From positions 33,473,001-33,537,000 of the forward strand of contig CM065804.1 of assembly GCA_033398695.1 (NCBI GenBank): a stretch of DNA of 64,000 bases, written 5' to 3'. The notes under the pieces are model-generated. The model made no database searches, was not told the origin of the DNA, and saw only the letters and a list, made by a program, of their open reading frames with translations. The translations under genes and the position numbers were made by a program. Source of the DNA: Orobanche coerulescens. Taxonomy: Eukaryota; Streptophyta; Magnoliopsida; Lamiales; Orobanchaceae. Positions 10,507 to 22,415 of this stretch are shown one piece after another. The first letter of the stretch is position 1. Each line of letters opens with the position of its first letter.

Positions 10507-10811
10507 TAACGTACGCTAATCCTTAAACATAACGTACGTTATGCTTAGTTCTTTACGTACGTAAAGGTGTGCTTGTTACGTACGTAACCAGTGTAATCGT
10601 ATCCGATCTCAACTTTCGGCGTGTAGGGCCGGACGGGATTCGAATATCTGATCTTTTGGAGGCAATCTAGTTGACCTACATTACGTACGTAACGCGTTGA
10701 TAGGTAACGTACGTAACGATGTTCGTGTTTCAGTCCAGTAACATGCGGGCCAGGCTTACGTGCATGTATCTTGTCAGGGTAGCGTCGTAAGGAAGCGTCT
10801 GTTATAAAAAG
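10507..10811 (+). promoter_or_regulatory. Phased palindrome array and TATA box of LTR B
   Basis: TAACGTACGCTA, TAACGTACGTTA, TTACGTACGTAA and TTACGTACGTAA start at 10507, 10530, 10553 and 10576 (exactly 23 bp apart). A pair lies at 10681 and 10705, decayed copies at 10756 and 10780, and TATAAAAAG at 10803 (23 bases on). Confidence 0.75.
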
Positions 10812-11391
10812 ACAGCTTGTGTCTTTCATTTTGCACGACCAAACTCTGAGTTTTCACCTAGATAATCATCCTCCTGCACCCATAGATCGAAATTACCTTC
10901 TTCCAACTTGTGTTTGAGCTTTACATTTGGATTTTGGAGCTTGTTGATTGGGAGTTGGAGTCATTCTTGAAGCTTAGATTGTGTTCTTGTGGTCTTGGTG
11001 TATTGTTCTTCAATTCTGAAGGTATGTCATACGTTTTAACCCTATAATCTCATAGTTATAATGATAGTGATTAAGTATACTCCACCTAGTGATGATTTAA
11101 TCAAGCTAAACATGTTCATAGTTAAGCTTCCAACAAACTTAATGATGAATATAATAGTTAAGGGTTTTGTAAGGTTGTGTTCTTAGTATCTTAAATGATG
11201 ATGATCATGTTTAGTTAAACCAAACTCTTATTCCTGGACTAATAACACCAATAGACTACTAATAATCTTTGTTTCATTATGATGTAAATAACTTCTTGGA
11301 ATAATTACCATAAAATGTTTTGAGAAACCCTTGTTGATCATTAGAAGTATGGAATCACCTTCTTGAACCTAAGCTAAAGTGAATCCAGAGG

Positions 11392-11605
11392 AGTAATGTT
11401 TAAACTTCCAAGTTAACTAAAAGACCATAAGGAAGGTGTTGAACTTGAAGTAGTCTTCTTGATCATAATATGGAATTGTAACTACTTAACTCAACATAAG
11501 TAATGTTTAAACTTCCAAGTTAACTAAAAGACCATAAGGAAGGTGTTGAACTTGAAGTAGTCTTCTTGATCATAATATGGAATTGTAACTACTTAACTCA
11601 ACATA
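11392..11605 (+). repeat. Tandem duplication, 107-bp unit x2, in LTR B
   Basis: 11392-11498 is repeated at 11499-11605 with essentially no differences. The region of LTR D that should correspond does not show the doubling, so it arose in this copy after or near insertion. Confidence 0.85.
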
Positions 11606-13513
11606 AGTAATGGATGGAAGTGCAGATTTTCCTTTTGATGTCCTTGATAAGTTTAAAGAGTAGGAGATTAATGTTAACACATCTTAATCCAGCAAACATT
11701 TGGTAAACATTTTGTAATCAATTGTAAGAATAGAATGGTATTGAATGAGGTCCTTGAAGTAACGCTCAACATCTTAAAGTTGAACTACTCAAATGAGAAT
11801 TAGGATGTTGTCTCGTTAAAGTTGGTATTGATGATCATATGAACGTATTATTGAGTGAAATATACTTCATTCAAGGTGGATTGTCCGAGTAACCAATTTT
11901 GAATCGAGGGCCGGCTGTTCGTTCGACAAAGAAGGACATTACACGCCTCCGTATTGAGGCAAGTTATCTTGCTTGGTTATAATGATGTGTGGATTCTTAT
12001 GATGATTATGCATTTCGTGTATGTGAAACACTTATAAACTTGTGACTTGTGATTTGAGGTTGTTCTTAATGATGTCCCATTTTCATCATGGGATTGTATT
12101 CCCAAGTTCGTTACTTTTGGACCCTTGATATTGTTGATCTTGTTGTCATCTCGGTGAGTCCTCGATCCTTAATCGGATTTTGTGAATTATTGAATTCGTT
12201 GTCATATTGCATCGTGACATATTCGGAGTCATATCTACGTTCCGATTGGATATTGTGTAGGATTTTTAGCCGGGCACATATATAGTCATGCGTGAATATT
12301 TTTTCCGTGAAAGGATGTGCACACGAGACGTAGTTCGTTGAGGCTAATTAGGTACATTGTCCCACGTATATCCTGGATTCCGTATACGGGGTGGACATGT
12401 GCACTGACACATATTCGGATCGGGCGTACTGTGATGTCCCTCTTGAGCCGTACTATCTTAGTCGCTCACAGTCCATTTTTATACTTGGATGTGTTCGACG
12501 CGTTTTGTGATCGAGCGTTCATACGCCCGAGGGGTATGTTCGTTAGTCGGGGCGTTATTCTTGAAATCTTATATACGTGAATTGTATACTATCTTGAGAA
12601 TCATTTATCATGTATATCTGACCCTGTGTTGGGCGAAATACTTGTGTTGTATTTTAGGTCGAGGAAAAGGCAAGGCACGGGAAGATCAAGGTGATGACGA
12701 AGGCTTCGAAGGATACTAGTTCGGGGGGCCCAAGTCTTTCGTGTCCGGTCATGTTCGTACCGTGTAATGTTATCTTTCTGCTTTATTTTTAAGTTTGAAC
12801 AAATGTATTGTTATTTAAGGTATAATTCATCTCCATATGGATTATACTTAGGTTTTGGATCCTGTGTGTAATAAGGCCGTAGGCCATACTGCTGTAAACT
12901 CCACATCGGAGTAAGTACTATATTTTTGTGGTTCGGTGTCACATGTATTGTGTACTTAATCTTTACTTTGGATATCGCCTGGTGGATCCCAGTGTGGGGT
13001 CCACGACACTGTAATGGCCGCCTTATCGGGGTGTTACAGCATGTTTGATGATTCATTGCATTATTGAAAGATTATTCAAGAACACTTTGAATATTGTGTT
13101 GGATTTTGGGGTTTTTCGTAGATTCGTCCGACTTATCCGATTTGAAGCTTGAGAACCTTGAGATTATGATGTATCTATACCGTATGCATGCTTTTCCTAC
13201 GATTTTACGGATTTGATTGTGCCGTTTTCGGACTTGTGGGAGTTTGGGCGATTTTCCAACCTCTAGTTGTTTATCCGTGTATTTTCATGAATCGTAGACG
13301 GGTTTTGGGAATTTCTTCGTGTAATTTGAGTATGGATAATTGATTATCATATTCCTTGCGAATCGTTTAGGTGGCGGAAGCACGTTCTTGGACCTACCGA
13401 ACTCATACCGTTTTTCCGTTCGATTTCTCGATGTCTCAAAGGCAAGTATATATTTATGAATGTGCGTTCTCGACTTTGAAAGTATGAAATATTAATGGCA
13501 TGATTATTTCTAT

Positions 13514-13652
13514 CCACTCTGGGGCGGGCCGACGGGTCCCCTGAGGGTTTCGTAGCCTCTGGTGCGATTCCACGGATGATATGAACGAACCACTCTGGGA
13601 CGGACCGACGGGTCCTCTGAGGGTTCCGTAGCCTCTGGTGCGGTTCCACGGT
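13514..13652 (+). repeat. Tandem repeat, 76-bp period, in LTR K
   Basis: CCACTCTGGGRCGG...GGTTCCACGG occurs at 13514-13575 and again from 13590, with a handful of substitutions. It is a local duplication inside the LTR, without coding meaning. Confidence 0.8.
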
Positions 13653-14211
13653 ATTCATATAAGTATTGATGCGATGCCATGAGATTTAGTTATTCCGGAA
13701 TACTAGTCTTGAATTAATGAATTGACGGTTATATTTACTTTATTGTCGAGAAGTATTGTAGTTCATACTTGATATACTTGCACTAGCTATTTGACGGCTA
13801 ACCCCTTTATGGGGGAAATACTTTTCATGTATTTCAGGTTTCAGGAGAGCGGACAGGCAGGTATCGGATCGTCATGAAGATGATGGGCAAGTGTGATACT
13901 GTGTCTTTCCTCCGGTTGTGTTTCGTGTTTCTCCATTCAGTGTTGTTGTACTGGAATGGTTGTTGAATACTCGAGTATTGTTTTTCAGTTTTCCTTGATA
14001 TTCCGGCCTGTGTTGCCGAGGTATTGATTTGTGTGGTGATGTATATGGTTTCATTGGTTATGGTTTTGAATACCATTTGTATTATCCTTCTTTTCATTGT
14101 ATCTAGACCTTCTCGGTCAAGTTTTACAGTTTCGCGCATGAATAGCCTTGTGGGTCCCACGGCGGGGCTCACGGCGCTGTAATATACCCTGAATAACTTG
14201 GGGGTGTTACA

Positions 14212-14294
14212 GAATATGGTATCGGAGATTAGGTTTATGGATACCTAGGCTGTCGGCCTTTTGCGTCGATTGAGTCGTCATTTGCCCACAGTAT
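14212..14294 (+). mobile_element. Second K leader with PBS
   Basis: PBS TGGTATCGGAGA at 14217-14228 and the next 80 bases match 5158-5240 almost exactly. The match stops where the CACTA-like element begins; the shared word CACTACTC hides the exact breakpoint. Confidence 0.8.
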
Positions 14295-16364
14295 CACTAC
14301 TCATGTAAAAAACTGTTACCAAAGGTTGGTTATAGCCATGGTAAAGTGCTACAATGACTATGTAGTAATCAATTTAAGTCGTAGTTCAAATGGTAACCTA
14401 TAGCCACAATTTTAGTTATTTCATGTTACCGAATGATAACCAATATAGCTGCAGTTTAGTTATTTCACGTGGCCAAAATATATCCGATAGCACAGTTAAT
14501 ATCAAAATTTGTGTGGCCATAAATATTTTATTCTTATGATTTTAGTTATCTCATGTAATAGTCATGATTCTAACAATCCAGTGTAACCATATGGCATGAA
14601 TTTGCGAAGGTTATTGTAAAATTTATATGGCTATAAGTAGTTTATGATCATGGTTTTAGTTATTTTGTGTGATAAAAAGATGACCAATAGCCACGGTCAA
14701 CAAGAAATAAAATATTGTAGCAGACTCCTGGTATCAACCGCTCTGTGTGACCATATGTCATGAAAAGGCCACGGTTAAGATAAAACTTGTGTGACTAAAA
14801 TAGTTTAAGGACACGGTTTTAGTTATTTTATGTGACCAAAGGATTACTAATGTCTAATAGTCAAATGAAAATATAATCATAAAAGTCCGTTCTAGCAATT
14901 CAACATAACCATATGTCACGAAATGGCCACGGTTAATATAAAAATTATGTGGCCAGAAGTAGTCTATGGCCGCGATTGTAGCTATTTCTTGTAACCAAAA
15001 GGTATACAATAGCCAATGTTCTACAAACTAAGCGTAACCATATGTGTCACGAATTGGCCATGGTTAATATAAAATTTATGTGGCTATAAATAGTTTATTG
15101 CTACAGTTTTAGTTATTTTGTGTGACAATAAGATAATCAATAGCCATGGTTCTAACAATACAGCGTAACCATATGTCATGAAAGAGTCACGATATAAGTA
15201 GTTTATGGCCACAATTTTAGTTATTTCTTGTAACTAAAAGGTAACCAACAACCACGGTTCTAACAATTATGCATAACCATATGTGTCATGAAATGGTCAT
15301 GGTTAATATAAAATTTGTGTGGCTATAAGTAGTTCATGGCCATAGTTTTAGTTATTTTGTGTGACCAAAATATAACCTATATTCACTATTCTAATAATTT
15401 AGCATAATCATATGTCATGAAAGGGTCAAAAATTCATGTGGCTATAAGTAGTCTATGGTTATAATTTTAGTTCTTTCATATAATCAAAAGGTAACCAATA
15501 CTCAGGATATTAACAATTCAGTGTCACCATATGTAATGAGATGGACACGGTTAATATAAAATTTGTGTGGTCATAAGTAGTTTAGGACCACGGTTTTCGT
15601 TATTTCGTGTGACCAAATGGTAACCAATAGCCGCGGTTCTAGCAAATATGTGTAACCATATGTCATTAATTGGCCATGGTTTAACAATATTTGTGTGGCT
15701 ATAAGTAGTTTATAGTCAAAGTTAAAATAAATACATGTGGGTGTAAGATAATCAATCCATCTAAAAACAAATCGTGTGGCAACAAGTAGTAGTTATGGCC
15801 ACAATTTTAATTATTTTGTGTAACTAAATGATAACCAATAGTCAGGGTTCTAATAAATATGTGTGATCATATGTCATATTTTTTATCTGGTTTAAATATA
15901 TTTGTGTGGCTATAAGTTTTTATAGTCACGGATAAAATAGTTACAAAATGGCTATAAGGTAATTAATGGCCACCTTGAAAATAAATCGTGTGGTCACAAG
16001 TAGTTTACGGCCACAGTTTTAGTTACTTTTGGTAACCAAAAGATGATAAATAGCTACAGTTTTAAAATTAAGCATAACTGTATGTCACGAATTGACATAG
16101 CTAATTTGCATTTACGTGGATATAAGTAGTTTATGGCCGTGGTTATATGGAAAATGCTTAAATATTAATATTTGTTTATAACCTTATGACCATGGTTAAT
16201 ATGGATACAGTTTTTCACGAGATGTTGTGATGAAATTTAAATGCGGCCACATAGGTATCAAAAGTCATGTGAGAATAGGATACGTTTTCATAAGGAAAAA
16301 AAACATGGTGAAAGGCTTACGGCTGCGGTTTTAACTGTGGCCTATGTGACTTTTTATACTAGTG
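14295..16364. mobile_element. Non-autonomous CACTA-like (En/Spm) transposon
   Basis: It begins CACTACTCATGTAAAAA and ends TTTTTATACTAGTG; the inverse of the end reads CACTAGTATAAAAAGTCAC. CACTA...TAGTG termini, the AT-rich body and many subterminal copies of a GGCCACGGTTTTAGTTATTT-type repeat fit the CACTA superfamily. The length is 2070 bp and no transposase ORF is present. The 3-bp flanks (TAT on the left, TTG on the right) do not match. The left flank is K leader and the right flank is copia pol, so this is not a simple insertion in one target. Confidence 0.65.
14480..16160. repeat. CACTA internal repeats, about 11 units of 100-210 bp
   Basis: The anchor word (TAACCATATGTCATGAAA and close variants) recurs near 14583, 14748, 14904, 15033, 15165, 15268, 15404, 15523, 15653, 15863 and 16073. 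Each unit also carries GGCCACGGTTAATATAAAA and GTGGCTATAAGTAGTTTATG. The copies are diverged, so the array is old. Confidence 0.75.
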
Positions 16365-18713
16365 TTGCATCCTGGTAGGAGACCAATCAGTTTCCAAGTA
16401 TAATTGTGCATGATAGAATCCATTTCACTATGAATAGCTTCTTTCCAAAAAAGAGCATCAGGACTAGCACATCTTTATTAATCGTCTTTGGATCATCATC
16501 AATTGCAAAGTCACAAAATCAGGACCAGAAGACTTAGCCTTTCTGGATCTCTTACTTCGTCTCGACTCTTTGTTCATAGGATCTGAACTACTTGTAATTT
16601 TAAGAGTTCTTTTGTTTGAGATTTCTCCATCGTATCTTTGCAAGGATAAATGTTTTCAAATGACTCAATGACAGTTTCCTCATGCATATCGGCAACTTCA
16701 CACTTATGAATCAGAAATCGATATGCACCGATGTTGTGTACATAACCTATAAATATACAGTAAATTTTCTTTAGACCAATTCTGACTTATTTTAGTTCGG
16801 GTACTTCAACCTTAGCCAAACAGTACCCTCAGACTTTGAGATATTTGAAAGAATTCTTGTGCTATTTCCGGATTTCGTCTGGAGTTTTATCATTTACTTT
16901 GGGTGCCACTCTATTTAGAATATAGTTAGCTATAAGAATAGCTTCCGCCCATATGTTCTAAGTCAACCCTGAACTTACTAATGAAGCATTTATCATCTTT
17001 TTCAAGGTACGACATTTTCGCTCAACAACTTGATTTGATTGAGGAGTATAAGGAGCTGTAGTTTGATAAGTTATGTCTGGATTAGCACATAATTGCTCAA
17101 ATAGTGCTACATACTCACCGCCTCGATCACTTTATATTTGTTTTATGTAACAATTCAATTTATTTTTGGCCTCATTTTTAAACATTTTAAAGGCCTCAGA
17201 ATTCATCTTTGATTTTAAAAAATACAAAATATTATCTTGTGCAATCATTTATAAAAGTAACAAAATATTTCTTATCTCCTCTCGTTTGCACAAATTTAAG
17301 TCGCACACATGAGTGGAATCAATTCTAGAGGAATAGTGTTCCATTCCACCAAATGAAAGGCAACTTAGTCAGTTTTGCTTCAACAAAAACTTTACACTTC
17401 TTTTTAATTTCTACATGATCTTTTGGAATCACTTTTGGAATCAGTTCTAGATTATCTAATAGGATATAGACTAATATGTCCTAATATAGAGTACCATAAG
17501 TCAGAACAATCGAGCAAGTGAACAGAATAATGAGCATTATTATTTGTAACTTTCTTGCCTTCACAACTTACTGGCATAACACTCATTTTGAATAATCTCC
17601 TGTCAAGATAACCTAGATCAAGGAACATCCCAAAATTTCATAAAATAAGTTTTCCGGACTCAAAGACTAGCCTAACCCAATGAGTAACTAGCAACGAGCC
17701 TGAAATTAAGTTCTTTATTTGTAACTTTCTTGCCTTCACGACTTACTGGAATAACACTCATTTTGAATAATCTCCTGTCAAGATAACCTCGACCAAGGAA
17801 CATCCCAAACTTTCATAAAATAAGTTTTCCGGACTCAAAGACTAGCCTAACCCAATGACTAACTAGCAATGAGCCTGAAACTAAGTTCTTTCCGGATGTC
17901 TGGGACATGCATCCATATGCAATTTCCTACCATCAGTATCAATGTAGGAAGAGCACATTTTTCTATCAAAACAAACATGATGAGTAGTGCCAGTATCAAC
18001 GTATCGGGAGCGCTAGTTTTCTACCATATTGATTTCAATCATCATAGATGAGATCTTCTCATGTAGCTCAATCATAGCTAACAGCTCTAGATTCGGCATG
18101 TAAACATCGCCATGTTCAACCATATTAGCAAAACACTTGCCTTTATTATGCTGACCAGTTGAGTTATTTGGCAAGTGACAGTTTTTGCCTTTTGGTTCGG
18201 CTTGCCACGGTTATGGCAATTTCCAATAAACTTTCTAGCCTTAAAAGACTGTTTCCATTTGTATTGAACTTGGTTCAGTTTTCTCTTTTTACTAGAGTAT
18301 TCATGTTCAAGTAAATTTACTTTCATCTCCATTGGGCCACTCCTAAATTTAGAGTTAGACTTTCAGTTGTCTTTCTTACTTCTTAGTTGGAAAATCAAGC
18401 CCTCTAAACTCACTTCTTTTCTTTTGTGTTTCCGATAATTTTTAAGTCCTTCCAACTAAGAGGCAACTTCCCAATTACAGCCCTAACAACAATGGTTCGA
18501 GCAGAATCATCCTTTCAGCACTGATTTTGTACACAATTAGTTGAAATTATTGGACTTGTTCAATAACAATTTTGTAGTCCGTCATCTGAAAGTCCAAGTA
18601 ATGCCAGATCACAAATTTTTGGTTCTATCATCATCAATTTTGTACTTTGTCTCTAAAGAATTTCAGAGCTCGTTAAAAGTTTTGATTTCACTGTACACAT
18701 GGTACATCGGATC
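16365..18713 (-). pseudogene. Ty1/copia gag-pol ruin
   Basis: Read on the minus strand, right to left: a CCHC-type knuckle (about 18240-18150), a protease-like DTGTTHHVCFD stretch (about 18010-17960), an integrase core with SDRGGEY and then TAPYTPQSNQVVERK and IWAEAILIANYILNR (about 17130-16870), and the start of RT with SPDALFWKEAIHSEMDS (about 16470-16420) ending at LPGC. The order GAG-PR-INT-RT is diagnostic of Ty1/copia. The reading frame is broken many times by stops and shifts. RT and RNase H are missing on the left, where the CACTA-like element abuts. On the right the gag is cut by LTR D at 18714. Most likely it is a fragment of a larger copia element whose remainder lies outside the window or was deleted. 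Confidence 0.8.
17546..17885 (-). repeat. Tandem duplication (~169 bp x2) in the copia ruin
   Basis: The segment from ATTTGTAACTTTCTTGCC to GCCTGAAATTAAGTTCTTT recurs starting at 17715, with about ten substitutions. It duplicates part of the region between protease and integrase and further destroys the frame. Confidence 0.8.
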
Positions 18714-21496
18714 TGTAATATCCGACAGAAATTCTTACCTACGGTTGTATTATTCGGATAATTCAATACTATTGTAGTCTTGTTCCATTTGTTTAATGTT
18801 TACTGATGTTGGAATATATCATAATAGACTTGAATATAACTATCATTCGCACTATGATTGATTTCTCGACGTTGTATAGATAAGTACATTTTTTGGCTAG
18901 TAATTCTGTGTTTAACGTACGCCAACCTTTCAGCATAGCGTACGCTATCTTGTTGTTTTTACGTATGTAAGAAAGGGCGGTTTACGTACGTAAGGCTTGT
19001 AGTCTTATCCGATCTCAACTTTCGGTGTGTGGGGTCAGGCGTGATTCGAAGATCTGACCTTTTTGAGGCAGCCTAGTTGACCTACATTACATACGTAATG
19101 CTTCAAGCCATAACGTACGTAATGATGTTCATACTTTAGTTCAGTAGCCTGTGGTAGTATATTACGTACGTAAAGTGGCTAACGTACGTTATCTACATGC
19201 GATAACGTACGTAGCGAACTGTGCTGTTATAAAAAGACAACTTGCGTCTTTCATTTTGCATGACCAACTCCAATTTTTCTCCCCTATAATCATCCCCCTG
19301 CCTCCCTAGATCAATTCTACCTTTTTCCAACTTGTGTTTGATTTTGCATCTTGATTGGGAGCTTGTTTATTGGAAGTTTAGAGTCATTCTTGAAGCTTAG
19401 AGTGTGTTCTTGTGGTTTTGGTGTATTGTTCTTCAATTCTGAAGGTAAGTTATGCGATTTCACTCTATAATTTCGTAGTTATAATGTTAGTAATAAAGTA
19501 TACTTCACCTAATGTTGAATTAATCAAGCAAAACATGTTTGTAGTTAAGCTTTTAACAACTTAATGATGAATATGGTGAATAAGGGTTTGACATGGTGTG
19601 TTCTTGGTGTTTTAAATGGTGGTAATCATGTTTAGTAGAAACACACTCTCCTTGCTGGACTATTAACATCAGTAGGACAATAATAATCCTTAGTTTCATT
19701 TTAGATAGATCGATTTGTAGAAGTGTTATCATTATATTGAATCAAACTATCATGCTTAGGAAGATTTTGAACTAGAAGAACTTAGGTTTTTATCGGATTT
19801 GGTTGAACCTTGAATTATATCAACATAAGGTTATAGTTCAGAGATGTTTAACTCACCTTGATGATGATTTCGTGATGATATTGTGATGAATAACTCAACT
19901 ATATCGTTAACCTAACTAGGTGAACTCATAACCGATGAGCATAGTAATAATTTTACAAATTCATGATTCGTTCGAACGATGATAATCGCTGAGTAACCTT
20001 CATTTTGATCAATGTTTTATGGAACGTAGTTATTTGGATTGTATTTTTCAAAATATTGATGTTGTTTTTAAGAAATTCTACCGGCATATCAATTTTAGCA
20101 AAGTTCTCCTTGGTGTTTGTTCTTGATAAATTCTCATCCGTTTGAACCATACGAATAATTGAGAACACCTTGAATGATATCCGATAATGATAATAAATTG
20201 AAGCTAGTATGAACCCTTGAAATGGAATTATGATACAAAGATAGTTGAACCAAGCAAATTGAATTTAGGATATCGATTCGTTGAACTAGATATCGATAGT
20301 TATGAGAATGTGTTATTGAATGGATTGTATCCCTTAGAAGGTTGATTGTTCGAGTAACCGATATTTAAGTCGAGGACCGTTCGTTCGTTCGACAAGAAAG
20401 CATTATTCTCGTTTCTGTATTGAGGCAAGTTATCTTGCCTTGTTATAATGATGTTTGGATTCTTGTGATGATTATGCATTTCGTGTATATGAAACACTTA
20501 TGAATTTGTGACCCGTGATTTGGTATTATTCTTAATGATGTTCCGTTTTCATCATGGGATTGCATTCCCGAGTTTGTCACTTTTGAACCGTTGATATGAT
20601 TGATCCTTATTGTCATTTCGGTAAGTTCTTGATCCTTAATCGGATATGTGATTTATTGAATTCATTGTCATGTTGTATCGTGACATATCTGGAATCATAT
20701 CTGCATTCTGATTGGTCATTGTGTAGGATTTTTAGCCAGGCGCATATATAGTCATGCATGAATGTTTCCGTATTGGACTGTGCACACAGGACGTAGTTCG
20801 TGAGGCTAATTAGGTACATTGTCCCACGTATATTCTGGATTCCGTATACGGGGTGGACATGTGCACTGACACATTTCCGGATCGGGCGTACTGTGATGTC
20901 CATCTTGAGCCATACTATTCTGGTCGTTCATAGTCCATATATATTTGGATGTGTTTGACATTTTTTGACTAACCGTTCATACGCCCGAGGGGTATGTTCG
21001 TTAGTTGGGTTGTTTTCCTTGAAATCTAATATATGTGAATTGTATAATATCTTGAGAAATCATTTATCATGTATATCTGACCCTGTGTTGGGTGAAATAC
21101 TTGTGTTGTATTTTAGGTCGAGGCAAAGGCAAGGCACGGGAAGATCATGGTGACGGCGAAGGGTTCGAAGGATACTAGTTCGGGGGGGCCAAGTCATTTG
21201 TTGTTCGGTTTTTGTTCGAACCATGTAATGTTATCTTTCCGCTTTATTTAAATTGTGGACAAATGTATTGTCATTTAAGGTATATTCCATCTCCATATGG
21301 ATTATACTTGTATTTTGGATCCTGTGTATAATAAGGTGGTGGCCACACTACTGTGAACTCCTAATCGTAGTAAGTACTATGTATTGTGGTTCGGTATCAC
21401 AAGTATTGCGTATTTAATCTGTATTTTGGGTATCGCCTGGGGAGTCCCGATGTGGGGTTCACGGCATTATAATGGCCACCTTTTTGGGGTGTTACA
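18714..21496 (+). mobile_element. 5' LTR of Tekay element D (family B, 2783 bp)
   Basis: It starts TGTAATATCC and ends GGGGTGTTACA, and is similar throughout to solo LTR B. It is followed by a decayed PBS TGGTATTAGAGA (21502-21513) and a gag leader. The matching 3' LTR is not in the window, because element H interrupts D at 26331 and H's right end is itself interrupted. Confidence 0.9.
18913..19236 (+). promoter_or_regulatory. Phased palindrome array and TATA box of LTR D
   Basis: Dyads start at 18913, 18936, 18959 and 18982 (exact 23-bp steps), then 19087 and 19111, then 19162, 19180 and 19203 (18 and 23). TATAAAAAG is at 19228. The sequences are TAACGTACGCCA, TAGCGTACGCTA, TTACGTATGTAA, TTACGTACGTAA and similar. 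The 18-bp step mirrors that in LTR A (1033 to 1051). Confidence 0.75.
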
Positions 21497-21935
21497 GAAG
21501 ATGGTATTAGAGAGAGTCGATTTTTTTAGAGTTATTGTGAAATGAACTAGTATCAAGAGACCTTCGTGTCACGTGTGACCTTGGCAAGCGCCTGATCCTA
21601 CGAGCCAAATGCGGTATGTACTCTACGAGCCATGATTTAATTACTGGCACGATATTTAAATTGGAATTGATCTCCTTGTTGATCTTGTTATTTTCAAGGA
21701 TATTTGGCAGGATTTATCTGATTGATAATTCGAGGTAAATTCTGGATTGATTATATGATTGAAATTGTTCGACTCAACGTCGATATGATATTCTGTGTGA
21801 CACTCGTAGTGTCGATAATTCTTTATGAACTGTTTTCTTGAATATGTAATTTCTTGTTGCTATTAACTTAGCATGAATTTTAATTGGTATCATAAACTGT
21901 ACTTATGGTTATCATTATGAATTGATTCTTTCAGT

Positions 21936-22415
21936 ATGGAAAGAAATCTGAGAGGCCGTGGCAGAGGGGGACGAGGCCGCATAAGGGGCCGAATCCTGAT
22001 ACCATGATCCAACAGGCGTGCGAATGCAGAGCATAGTTCCGCAGGCAGTGATTCGCCTTCTAGGGACCAATCGCACCACACTGGGCGCGAGGATGCACGT
22101 GTCGATCCTTACGCTGTGATGCAGGGCATGATGGCTCAGATGACCCAGATGGGTCAGCTAATGGAAGGTATGCAGAGAGATACTACTGACCAGCTACAGG
22201 GGCCACCTCCTGTACATGGCGGACCGGTGAGTCGGATCATCGGCGACATCTCTCGCCAGCGACCCCCGACTTTTGAAGGCTCCTCTGAGCCTGCTGATAT
22301 CGTGTATTGAATTGAACACTTCGAGATATTATTCGATACGGTAGACTGTCCAGCAGAGAATCGTGTCTCCGTAGCATCTTACTACCTTGGCAAGGGCGCC
22401 CACACCTGGTGGCTT
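21936..22415 (+). pseudogene. Element D gag, N-terminal part (broken)
   Basis: The ATG at 21936 opens a short RG-rich start (RGRGRGGRGR) that meets a stop after 23 codons. The next piece in another frame (22116-22310) carries QMTQMGQLMEGMQ and RPPTFEGSSEP, typical of the region before the Tekay capsid. It ends at a TGA where related copies read Trp. The remainder to 22415 (the IEHFEILFDTVDCP region) has no start of its own. At least one frameshift and one stop separate it from the main gag ORF. Confidence 0.7.

Larger units (their letters stand above)
10307..13038 (+). mobile_element. Solo LTR, family B (2732 bp)
   Basis: It starts TGTAATATCC, ends GGGGTGTTACA and is flanked by a perfect TSD GCATG (10302-10306 and 13039-13043). 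It is the same family as the 18714-21496 LTR of element D and, inverted, the 57281-59892 LTR of M2. The terminal stem is GTGGATCCC/GGGGTCCAC (12982-13004). It carries the conserved 200-bp block at 12257-12445. No coding capacity. Confidence 0.93.
9134..14211 (+). mobile_element. K-family LTR, complete, split by solo LTR B
   Basis: It starts TGTAATACCC at 9134 and ends GGGTGTTACA at 14211. Without the nested B LTR and one TSD copy it is about 2.34 kb. Its first 400 bp resemble the start of F's LTR (48512) and its last 540 bp match 1-281 plus 4906-5157. It is preceded by a PPT, as a 3' LTR should be, yet followed by PBS and leader, as a 5' LTR should be. Confidence 0.85.
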
